Source: an uncultured Granulicatella sp.
GTDB taxonomy: Bacteria; Bacillota; Bacilli; Lactobacillales; Aerococcaceae
NCBI GenBank assembly: GCA_900551535.1
Contig: URWJ01000096.1
Coordinates: 1 to 5,903 of the forward strand
Direction of reading: 5' to 3'
DNA: 5,903 nucleotides
The position numbers and the translations under genes are program-made. Positions 1 through 4,980 of the stretch are shown here, one piece after another. Position 1 is the stretch's first letter. Each line of letters begins with the position of its first letter. The notes under the pieces were generated by a model. The model made no database searches, was not told the origin of the DNA, and saw only the letters and a list, made by a program, of their open reading frames with translations.

Positions 1-1478
1 GTTGTTGCAGCTGTTGTTGACTCTGTTGTCGTTGTAGCAGCAGTTGTCGCAGCTGTTGTTGACTCTGTTGTCGTTGTTGCTGCAGTTGTTGTAGCAGCAG
101 TTGTTGATTCAGTTGTTGTAGTCGCTTCAGTAGTTGTTGTAGTTGGTTTGTTTGAAGTATTCACAACTTTGATCACGTTTGAATCATCAATTTTTTCAAC
201 TTTTGAAGTATATCCATCAGGAGTGTTTACTTCTTCTACTGAGTACTCAATTTTCTTACCGTCTTTAATACCAGGTAAGTTAGTGAATGCTGCTTTCCAG
301 TCTGAACCTTTTGTTAGAGTTTTTGTCATACCGTCTAGTTTTTGACCATTAGCTAGTAATTGAACTGTAATTTCTTTACGGTCTGCTTCGCTATCTCCAA
401 CCCATTCTTTTTGAACGGTAACAGTTGTGTCACCAGTCACCCAGAATTTCAATTCTGTGTTATTCCAGAACGCTGGATCTTCTTGTGGAGTTGTAATTTC
501 GTCAGATTTCAATGTAGCGTTGTTGTCTACGCGAATTGTAGTCTTAGGAATTAATGTTTGGTATTCAACGATTAATTCTTCGTCTGTTGCTGTTTTGAAA
601 ACATCACTTACGTCTGATAAATTCACAGTAAATCCATTACCGTCTGCATCGAACTTAACATGTTTCCAGAAATCCCAACCTGAAGCAACTACTTGTCCAC
701 CTTTTCTTAATGTGAATGATGGTTTTAAGTAAGTTCCCACAAAGAATTCACTTGCTGGATGGTTCGCAGCTGGAGCAAAAGTGATTTTAGAGTAATCTAC
801 CGCTGGAGCTTGAATACGGTCTGTTACCACTGGGTTTGTTAAAGCTTGTTTTTTGCCGTCTCCGTTGATACGGATGAACCAAGTAGTTAAATAATAGTCA
901 TCTCCAACATTCATCCATGCATAGTTTTCAGATGCATCTAATTTGAATTGTTTAGAAACATAATCACCAGTACGATTATATTTATTTAAGACTGATTCAA
1001 ATACGCCAGGTCCATCAGGACGAGTGATGACCACTGATTCAGAACCTACTTTTGAAGTAGCTGTTTTGTTGCCAGGGTTTCCTGGAGTGTTATCCCATTC
1101 CGCTTTGTATGAGAATCCACCTTTTACGTTTTGGTTCATTGATTCGATTGCTTTTTTGAAAGTAAAAGTAATCTTTTTACCTGTCATCGAAACAGTCGCC
1201 ACTTCAGCACCGTTTGCTTGTAGTGATTGTGTTGCGATTTCAGTAATGTTGACACCTTCTGGAGCATCGATTGTGAAAGTGTCGCCTTCTTTAACAGATT
1301 TACCTGTTAAATCCCAGTCGAAAGAAAATGTTACCTTTTGACCAGCTGCTGTTGCTTTTAAGTTTGACACTGTTGGTGTTACTGTAGCCGCGTTCACAGG
1401 TTGCATTAACGTTAATCCTAAAATCGCCCATGCAATCATCGCAACGAAAGCTACTGTTTTCTTGAAGCTAGATTTCAT
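1..1478 (-). CDS. Cna-type collagen-binding adhesin, 3' end off the left edge
   Basis: This is a secreted, probably wall-anchored MSCRAMM adhesin. I translated the minus strand from the ATG at 1476-1478 and found 492 uninterrupted codons running off the left edge. GGAGG at 1485-1489 sits 6 bases upstream of the start. Residues 1-30 form a signal peptide (K2, K6, K7, then a hydrophobic core, cleavage likely after VNA at 28-30); no YSIRK/GS motif is present. Residues 33-155 resemble an Ig-like N1 domain. Residues 165-345 resemble the Collagen_bind N2 domain (W-x-I-R-I-N near 200-205, TDRI at 219-222, VDNNATL at 317-323). Residues 354-443 form a CnaB domain with K357, E416 and N440 in the places expected for an isopeptide bond. 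From 446 onward the chain is Thr/Ala/Ser/Glu repeats. The LPXTG anchor would lie outside the window, so wall anchoring is inferred. It overlaps the upstream gtrA-like gene by 11 bases, so the two are probably co-translated. Collagen as ligand is inferred from the family only. Confidence 0.9.
   Translation of the reverse strand, partial: MKSSFKKTVAFVAMIAWAILGLTLMQPVNAATVTPTVSNLKATAAGQKVTFSFDWDLTGKSVKEGDTFTIDAPEGVNITEIATQSLQANGAEVATVSMTGKKITFTFKKAIESMNQNVKGGFSYKAEWDNTPGNPGNKTATSKVGSESVVITRPDGPGVFESVLNKYNRTGDYVSKQFKLDASENYAWMNVGDDYYLTTWFIRINGDGKKQALTNPVVTDRIQAPAVDYSKITFAPAANHPASEFFVGTYLKPSFTLRKGGQVVASGWDFWKHVKFDADGNGFTVNLSDVSDVFKTATDEELIVEYQTLIPKTTIRVDNNATLKSDEITTPQEDPAFWNNTELKFWVTGDTTVTVQKEWVGDSEADRKEITVQLLANGQKLDGMTKTLTKGSDWKAAFTNLPGIKDGKKIEYSVEEVNTPDGYTSKVEKIDDSNVIKVVNTSNKPTTTTTEATTTTESTTAATTTAATTTTESTTAATTAATTTTESTTAAT
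7..122 (-). repeat. 42-45 base in-frame tandem repeat encoding the Thr-rich stalk
   Basis: A 29-base string occurs exactly at 7-35 and again at 49-77, a period of 42 bases or 14 codons. A degenerate third copy lies at 94-122, a period of 45. On the coding (minus) strand the units read as TTTTESTTAATTAA, with one unit carrying an extra Thr, so length changes stay in frame. The glutamates fall at residues 457, 472 and 486. The array continues off the left edge, so the copy number is unknown. Confidence 0.85.
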
Positions 1479-1929
1479 TTTTTTCCTCCATTCCTTTTCT
1501 TGGCTCTGTGGCCTCATCTTGTTTGAACGCCCAAAAACGTTGTCCCACGTAATTTAATAATACGTACAAGCCCATTCCAATCACGAGTGCGATATTTCCT
1601 TGTAATTTTTCTCCTGCTCCTTGGAAAAGATACAAGGCTAAAGGTTTAGCAACCCCGTACGCTAACAAATAACATACGGTCAAATTAATCGCGAATCGGA
1701 TAATGGCTTTTGGACTGGTTTCCTCCACCTCAAATGTGTACTTTTTGTTAAGAAAATAACTAAGTATTCCTCCACATAAGTAGTTCATCGCTGATGACAC
1801 CCAATAGTCCATCTGCAGCATATTAAAGCAGAAAAACATAATAGCCGTTCCGAACAATGTATTTATAATTCCAACGACGATAAATTTTAAGAACGTCTTA
1901 TCAAATATTTTGAGTAGTTTATTTTTCAA
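1468..1929 (-). CDS. GtrA family membrane protein (polyprenyl-phosphate-sugar translocase type)
   Basis: GtrA-family proteins are small four-helix membrane proteins thought to help flip undecaprenyl-phosphate-linked sugars for decoration of O-antigen, teichoic acid or other surface polymers. With the TTG start at 1929 the protein has 153 residues, normal for the family. Hydrophobic segments lie near 14-36, 43-61, 75-102 and 111-128. Family signatures are a first helix FLKFIVVGIINTLFG (13-27), NKKYTF (61-66) after helix 2, and NYVGQRFWAF (126-135) at the end of helix 4; a charged cytoplasmic-type tail follows. I chose TTG because GGAGG at 1937-1941 is 7 bases upstream, and because the in-frame GTG at 1971 would put the promoter -10 box inside the gene. 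Its TAG stop (1468-1470) lies 11 bases inside the adhesin gene. No glycosyltransferase is visible beside it, so its sugar substrate cannot be assigned. Confidence 0.88.
   Translation of the reverse strand: MKNKLLKIFDKTFLKFIVVGIINTLFGTAIMFFCFNMLQMDYWVSSAMNYLCGGILSYFLNKKYTFEVEETSPKAIIRFAINLTVCYLLAYGVAKPLALYLFQGAGEKLQGNIALVIGMGLYVLLNYVGQRFWAFKQDEATEPRKGMEEKNEI
1485..1489 (-). promoter_or_regulatory. Ribosome binding site of the adhesin, inside the gtrA-like gene
   Basis: GGAGG on the minus strand lies 6 bases before the adhesin ATG at 1478 and within the last codons of the upstream gene. It fixes the adhesin start and supports translational coupling. Confidence 0.8.
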
Positions 1930-1936
1930 ATTGTTT

Positions 1937-1941
1937 CCTCC
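1937..1941 (-). promoter_or_regulatory. Ribosome binding site deciding the TTG start of the GtrA gene
   Basis: A perfect GGAGG on the minus strand is followed after 7 bases by TTG at 1929. The upstream in-frame GTG at 1971 has only a weak purine stretch in front of it (GAAGA, 13-9 bases upstream, within TTGTGAAGATAGGTG) and overlaps the -10 box, so this site decides the start. Confidence 0.75.
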
Positions 1942-1962
1942 AAATTTACCCTCATTGTGTAC

Positions 1963-1993
1963 ATTATACACCTATCTTCACAAAAAAGCACAA
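1963..1993 (-). promoter_or_regulatory. Probable sigma-A promoter for the gtrA-adhesin pair
   Basis: The minus strand carries a perfect TATAAT at 1963-1968. The best -35 candidate is TTGTGC at 1988-1993 with a long 19-base spacer; it is weak and lies inside the 3' arm of the rpoE terminator. A start near 1956 would give a leader of about 27 bases before the TTG start. The -10 is convincing, the -35 is not. Confidence 0.6.
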
Positions 1994-2023
1994 CTTATGA
2001 ACAAATTTCTTCATAAGTTGTGC
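1982..2023 (-). terminator. Rho-independent terminator after rpoE
   Basis: A perfect 13-bp stem pairs 1988-2000 (GCACAACTTATGA) with 2011-2023, with a 10-base loop. On the minus strand it is followed at once by TTTTTT (1987-1982). It begins 28 bases after the rpoE stop codon. A second T-run after the stem on the plus strand (ATTATTTTTT) would let it work both ways, but no plus-strand gene needs it. Confidence 0.9.
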
Positions 2024-2051
2024 CATTATTTTTTCTGATTATTTCCAAAGA

Positions 2052-2666
2052 CTATTCTTCGTCTTCTTCGTCGAAATCTTTGTCTAAATCTTCGTCGTCG
2101 ATGATAATTAAATCTTCTTCCACGCTTGCTTCGTCTTCTAAGTCTTCGTCAGCACCTAGTTCATTTAAGTCAGAGCGGTAAGCATCGATTTCATCTGCTT
2201 CATCATCTTCATCATCAAGATCCACATCGATATCGTCGTCTAAGTCATCGCTATCAAGCTCTTCATCATCAATAAGCTCTTCATCTTCTGGATCATCATC
2301 GTTGTAATCGATAAGATCGTCACTGCCGAACGCGTTAACTTTCTTACGTTTCTTACGAGGTTTCTTCACTTCTTCGTCTTCCATAGATGTTGCAATTTCT
2401 TCATCGATAGAATCGATTGGATACCATGCACGTAATCCCCAACGGTTATCTCCAAGTGAGATAAAGCTTCCGTCGATATTTAAGTCTGTATAGAAGCGAG
2501 CCATACGTGCTTCTAACGCTTCGTCACTTAATTCCATGTATTCTTGAATTTCTACTAATAATTGGTTGAAATCTAAAACTTCATTCTTAGCTTCTAAAAT
2601 AGCATGCGCTACTTCGACCATTGATAATTCGTTTTTATTAATGCCATCGAGTTTCTTTAATTCCAA
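2052..2666 (-). CDS. rpoE: DNA-directed RNA polymerase delta subunit
   Basis: The delta subunit binds core RNA polymerase in Firmicutes, promotes enzyme recycling and changes promoter selectivity, especially sensitivity to initiating NTP. The 204-residue protein shows the expected two parts. Residues about 13-88 are the HARE-HTH fold with the hallmark stretch FYTDLNIDG (58-66) and WGLRAWYPID (76-85). A basic patch KKPRKKRKK (101-109) follows, then an almost wholly acidic, disordered tail (about 116-204) of Asp/Glu with scattered hydrophobics. It is longer than the Bacillus subtilis protein (about 173 residues as I recall), the extra length being in the tail. The start is TTG at 2664-2666, with AGGAAG at 2675-2680 eight bases upstream. 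It has its own promoter about 33 bases before the start and a strong terminator after it, so it is probably transcribed mainly alone, with possible read-through from the DUF1934 gene. Confidence 0.96.
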   Translation of the reverse strand: MELKKLDGINKNELSMVEVAHAILEAKNEVLDFNQLLVEIQEYMELSDEALEARMARFYTDLNIDGSFISLGDNRWGLRAWYPIDSIDEEIATSMEDEEVKKPRKKRKKVNAFGSDDLIDYNDDDPEDEELIDDEELDSDDLDDDIDVDLDDEDDEADEIDAYRSDLNELGADEDLEDEASVEEDLIIIDDEDLDKDFDEEDEE

Positions 2667-2698
2667 TGGTTACACTTCCTTTCCTGTTCATCCTAAAC

Positions 2699-2707
2699 AG
2701 TATAGCA
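2699..2707 (-). promoter_or_regulatory. Extended -10 promoter of rpoE
   Basis: On the minus strand TGC directly precedes TATACT (2699-2704), giving a TGnTATACT extended -10 element about 33 bases before the rpoE start. No good -35 hexamer lies 16-18 bases upstream; the area there is AGCACA, which is one arm of a short inverted repeat. Extended -10 promoters can work without a strong -35. Confidence 0.6.
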
Positions 2708-2728
2708 CAGATTCTTCATATTGTGCTA
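2703..2728. repeat. Short inverted repeat over the rpoE promoter
   Basis: TAGCACA at 2703-2709 and TGTGCTA at 2722-2728 are perfect 7-base inverted arms separated by 12 bases. They cover the -10 flank and the -35 region of the rpoE promoter, so they could be an operator. No T-run follows, so this is not a good terminator for the upstream gene. Confidence 0.45.
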
Positions 2729-2743
2729 CTTTAGAGAGATTTT

Positions 2744-3163
2744 TTATACATTTTCTCCTGTTTGTAAATGGAACGTCACCAGCGAGCTTGTAATCAGCTG
2801 TCTTTGTTGGAATAACTGATATTCCAGAACCACTAGCATGGTCTCTTCCGTTTCTTCCACATGTAGTTGTTTTGTCTGAATATCAAAATGCATTTGACGA
2901 CCAGCACCTAATTCATAGATTCCTTTCGTCGCCTTTGTTTTATTGAATTCCATTTTACTACGCGCATCACCTTGACGATGAAGTGTCACATGCGGCACTT
3001 CTCCCGTTGTATCGACTTCCACTTTCACACGCGTATTCGTCTCATCCTCTACATAACTAAGCACAAAACCAGAGTCTTTGCGAAGACGCGTCGCATCCGC
3101 AAGCATCCGCTGCTTCATCGTTTCCCCGCCTTGACTCAAAACCGTCTCAATCGTTAATTTCAC
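2744..3163 (-). CDS. DUF1934 (YwiB-like) beta-barrel protein
   Basis: This small cytosolic protein belongs to the DUF1934/YwiB family, a calycin-like beta-barrel whose function is not known to me. It has 139 residues from the GTG at 3163, normal for the family. Features that match are the opening strand KLTIETVLS (2-10), a middle of alternating strands (GFVLSYVEDE 32-41, VKVEVD 46-51), a GIYELGAG turn (81-88) followed by FDIQTKQL (93-100), and a final strand pair including MLVVLEYQL (109-117). I chose GTG at 3163 because GGGGG (3171-3175) sits 7 bases upstream; a GTG at 3190 in the same frame would add nine residues, but its GGAG is only 2 bases away. No signal peptide or membrane segment is seen. 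It lies 77 bases upstream of rpoE. As I recall, relatives such as Listeria and Bacillus keep this family close to argS and rpoE; argS is absent here. Confidence 0.8.
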   Translation of the reverse strand: MKLTIETVLSQGGETMKQRMLADATRLRKDSGFVLSYVEDETNTRVKVEVDTTGEVPHVTLHRQGDARSKMEFNKTKATKGIYELGAGRQMHFDIQTKQLHVEETEETMLVVLEYQLFQQRQLITSSLVTFHLQTGENV

Positions 3164-3346
3164 AGTCCATCCCCCTCTCGTTTTCTTCACTTCTCCTTTT
3201 CTGGATTTTTAATGGGCACGCAAACTCTGCGCTCTAACCCCCATACCAAAAAGATTCGTAAATTCAAAAAACTTTTGATGGCGGAGATTTTTGAGGAACT
3301 TTTTGAGGGGGAAGAACCTTACGGATGTTATAAAAACAGTTATGGG

Positions 3347-3367
3347 AATTCGTATTAAATGCGAATT
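3347..3367. repeat. Small AATTCG/CGAATT hairpin in the element apex
   Basis: AATTCG at 3347-3352 and CGAATT at 3362-3367 form a 6-bp stem with a 9-base loop. It sits between the left arm of the long inverted repeat and the strong hairpin at 3368-3401. The right side of the apex has no counterpart. Confidence 0.5.
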
Positions 3368-3401
3368 AGAGGGCGTAAGGAAATTTTTCCCTACGCCCTC
3401 T
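3368..3401. other. Strong GC-rich hairpin at the centre of the inverted repeat
   Basis: AGAGGGCGTA (3368-3377) pairs perfectly with TACGCCCTCT (3392-3401), and the stem can continue inward through AGGAAA/TTTCCC with one mismatch. Neither strand has a proper T-run after the stem, so a Rho-independent terminator is doubtful. It could be the core of a structured RNA or of the repeat element. Confidence 0.6.
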
Positions 3402-3488
3402 TTGAGGCTTTAAAGGTGAGAGACCATAGGCTCGAACCGTTACCTCATAACAGTTTTTATAACAGCAATCCGTAAGGATTCGAACCCC

Positions 3489-3515
3489 AAAAAGGATTCG
3501 AAAAATTTCGAAGCC
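3489..3515 (-). terminator. Probable gatB terminator
   Basis: On the minus strand, starting about 20 bases after the gatB stop, GGCTTCGAA and TTCGAATCC form a stem of eight pairs with one mismatch and an ATTT loop. TTTTT (3493-3489) follows directly. The stem is short and partly AT, so the call is moderate. It coincides with the right arm of the long inverted repeat. Confidence 0.5.
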
Positions 3516-3534
3516 ATCAAACATATTTATATTT

Positions 3535-4965
3535 TTAGTATTTCGCCAACTCTTGTTGTAATAGTTGGTTTACAACGCCAGGGTTTGCTTTCCCTTTCGT
3601 TTGCTTCATAATCTGCCCAACTAAAAATCCAACAGCACGGTCTTTACCATTCTTGAAGTCTTCAATCGACTGCGCATTGTTATTCAACACATCTTGAATA
3701 ATCGGTAATAACTGAGCAGGATCACTCAATTGAATCATACCATGTTTTTCAACAACGCCTTTTGCTGTTCCGCCTTCTTCTGCTAATAACAAGAAGACTT
3801 TCTTCGCTAATTTCGAACTGATGGTTCCGTCTGCGATTAGCTGAATCATTTCTGCTAAACTTTCTGGCGTTAACTTCAAGTCTTTCAATTCTAATTTCTT
3901 GCTGTTCATGTGCGCTGAGATGTCACCCATTAACCAGTTTGACGCTTGTTTAGGGTCTGCACCCGCAGCAACCGTTGCATCGAAGAAATCAGACATTTCT
4001 TTTGTTAATGTTAAGACCATTGCATCATATTCTGGTAAGCCAAATTCGCTCACATAACGTTCACGACGTTTGCTTGGCATTTCAGGAATAGAAGCACGCA
4101 CTTCTTCAATCCATTCATTTGAGATTTGGAAGTTTGGTAGGTCTGGTTCTGGGAAGTAACGGTAGTCACTTGAACCTTCTTTAACACGCATTAAAATCGT
4201 TTGACCCGTCGCATCATCAAAACGACGTGTTTCCTGTAGGATTTCTCCTCCATTACGTAGAACGTTAGCTTGACGAACTTCTTCGAACGCTAACCCTTTA
4301 CGTACATTGTTAAATGAGTTTAAGTTTTTCAACTCTGTTTTTGTCCCGAATTTTTCTTGACCATAAGGACGGATTGAAATGTTCGCGTCACAACGCATTG
4401 AACCTTCTTCCATCTTCACGTCAGAAACACCTGTAAACATGATGATTTGACGAAGTGCTTCAAGGTACGCATACGCTTCTTCAGGAGAACGCATATCCGC
4501 TTCTGATACGATTTCAATCAGTGGAGTTCCTTGACGGTTTAAGTCCACATAAGAGAATCCGTCTGTTCCGTGCGTATTTTTACCCGCATCTTCTTCTAAG
4601 TGGACACGTTCAATACGAATACGTTTTGTTTGTCCTTCTACTTCGATATCAATCCAGCCATCATGACCGATTGGGTAATCGAATTGAGAGATTTGGTACG
4701 CTTTTGGATTATCAGGGTAGAAATAGTTTTTACGGTCGAATTTTGTATCTTGAGAAATCGTACAGTTCAATGCAAGAGCTGCACGCATTCCGAATTCTAA
4801 CGCACGTTTATTCACGACAGGAAGCACCCCTGGATATCCCCAGTCAATCACGTTTGTATTTGTATTTGGTTCCGCACCGAAATGCGCTGGTGATGGAGAG
4901 AACATTTTTGAATCAGTTTTTAATTCAACGTGGCACTCTAAACCAATAATTGTTTCAAAGTTCAT
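3535..4965 (-). CDS. gatB: Aspartyl/glutamyl-tRNA amidotransferase subunit B
   Basis: GatB is the kinase/tRNA-binding subunit of GatCAB. It phosphorylates the side chain of mischarged Glu-tRNA(Gln) or Asp-tRNA(Asn) with ATP, so that ammonia from GatA can amidate it. The 476-residue length equals that of typical Firmicutes GatB. Visible motifs are IGLECHVEL (7-15), the ERVHLEEDAGK stretch (119-129) and the family signature VDLNRQGTPLIEI (140-152); family metal ligands fall around H12, E125 and E151. Then come SMRCDANISIRP and the GTKTELKNLNS block. The C-terminal part from about 330 is the helical GatB/YqeY tRNA-binding domain, ending in the expected NPGVVNQLLQQEL helix. The ATG at 4963-4965 has AGGAGG at 4975-4980, nine bases upstream. 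Fourteen bases separate it from gatA. No damage is seen. Confidence 0.98.
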   Translation of the reverse strand: MNFETIIGLECHVELKTDSKMFSPSPAHFGAEPNTNTNVIDWGYPGVLPVVNKRALEFGMRAALALNCTISQDTKFDRKNYFYPDNPKAYQISQFDYPIGHDGWIDIEVEGQTKRIRIERVHLEEDAGKNTHGTDGFSYVDLNRQGTPLIEIVSEADMRSPEEAYAYLEALRQIIMFTGVSDVKMEEGSMRCDANISIRPYGQEKFGTKTELKNLNSFNNVRKGLAFEEVRQANVLRNGGEILQETRRFDDATGQTILMRVKEGSSDYRYFPEPDLPNFQISNEWIEEVRASIPEMPSKRRERYVSEFGLPEYDAMVLTLTKEMSDFFDATVAAGADPKQASNWLMGDISAHMNSKKLELKDLKLTPESLAEMIQLIADGTISSKLAKKVFLLLAEEGGTAKGVVEKHGMIQLSDPAQLLPIIQDVLNNNAQSIEDFKNGKDRAVGFLVGQIMKQTKGKANPGVVNQLLQQELAKY

Positions 4966-4974
4966 GTGATTGTT

Positions 4975-4980
4975 CCTCCT
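4975..4980 (-). promoter_or_regulatory. gatB ribosome binding site touching the gatA stop codon
   Basis: AGGAGG on the minus strand begins with the last A of the gatA TAA stop (4980-4982). Ribosomes finishing gatA therefore end on the gatB initiation site, which suggests coupled, equal synthesis of the two subunits. Confidence 0.75.

Larger units (their letters stand above)
3274..3521. repeat. Long imperfect inverted repeat, candidate MITE-like element or structured RNA
   Basis: The outer ends are perfect 9-base arms, TTTGATGGC at 3274-3282 and GCCATCAAA at 3513-3521. The inner ends match even better: 3317-3326 (CCTTACGGAT) pairs with 3468-3477. 3327-3344 pairs with 3446-3463 with a single mismatch (GTTATAAAAACAGTTATG on the left); a 4-base AGCA lies between the two blocks on the right only. 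The arms between outer and inner blocks also align, with gaps (shared ATTTTT and CTTTTTG runs). The apex 3345-3445 contains two further hairpins. Arms of about 75 bases, a total of 248 bases, no coding content and an intergenic site fit a degraded miniature transposable element or intergenic repeat family. A long-hairpin transcript or processing site is the alternative. I do not recognise the family. Confidence 0.65.
3164..3534. other. Intergenic region between gatB and the DUF1934 gene
   Basis: No credible gene is seen in these 371 bases. They hold the long imperfect inverted repeat 3274-3521, the hairpin 3368-3401 and the probable gatB terminator 3489-3515, described separately. The part nearest the DUF1934 gene (3164-3245) shows no convincing promoter. 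TTGAAT (3262-3267) followed by TATGGG (3240-3245) is too poor to call. Confidence 0.7.

Noticed and set aside
1..125. Repeats that could suggest a CRISPR array
   Set aside because: The copies are contiguous, lack unique spacers and encode an in-frame protein stalk.
1..1478. Possible frameshift or pseudogene in the adhesin
   Set aside because: I translated all 492 codons by eye and found no stop or frame change. The gene simply leaves the window.
3240..3267. Promoter TTGAAT/TATGGG upstream of the DUF1934 gene
   Set aside because: The -10 matches only three of six consensus bases and the spacer is 16, which is not enough to call.
3475..3487. Minus-strand GGTTCGAATCC, identical to a tRNA T-arm consensus
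   Set aside because: No cloverleaf can be built around it: the upstream sequence is AT-rich with no anticodon or D arm, and the acceptor partner is missing. Similar TTCGAA strings recur within the inverted repeat.
3274..3521. 6S RNA, which is also a long rod-like hairpin
   Set aside because: The arms pair too closely, there is no clear central open bubble, and I recognise no 6S sequence or usual neighbours. It cannot be fully excluded without a covariance model search.
3191..3534. T-box or metabolite riboswitch before the DUF1934 gene
   Set aside because: No T-box AGGGTGG-ACCGCG core or known riboswitch core is visible, and the structure is a symmetric inverted repeat instead.
4455..4949. 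A 164-codon open frame on the plus strand opposite gatB
   Set aside because: It is a mirror of gatB coding sequence, with no ribosome binding site and no recognisable domain. Other plus-strand open frames opposite the adhesin, rpoE and DUF1934 genes were rejected for the same reason.
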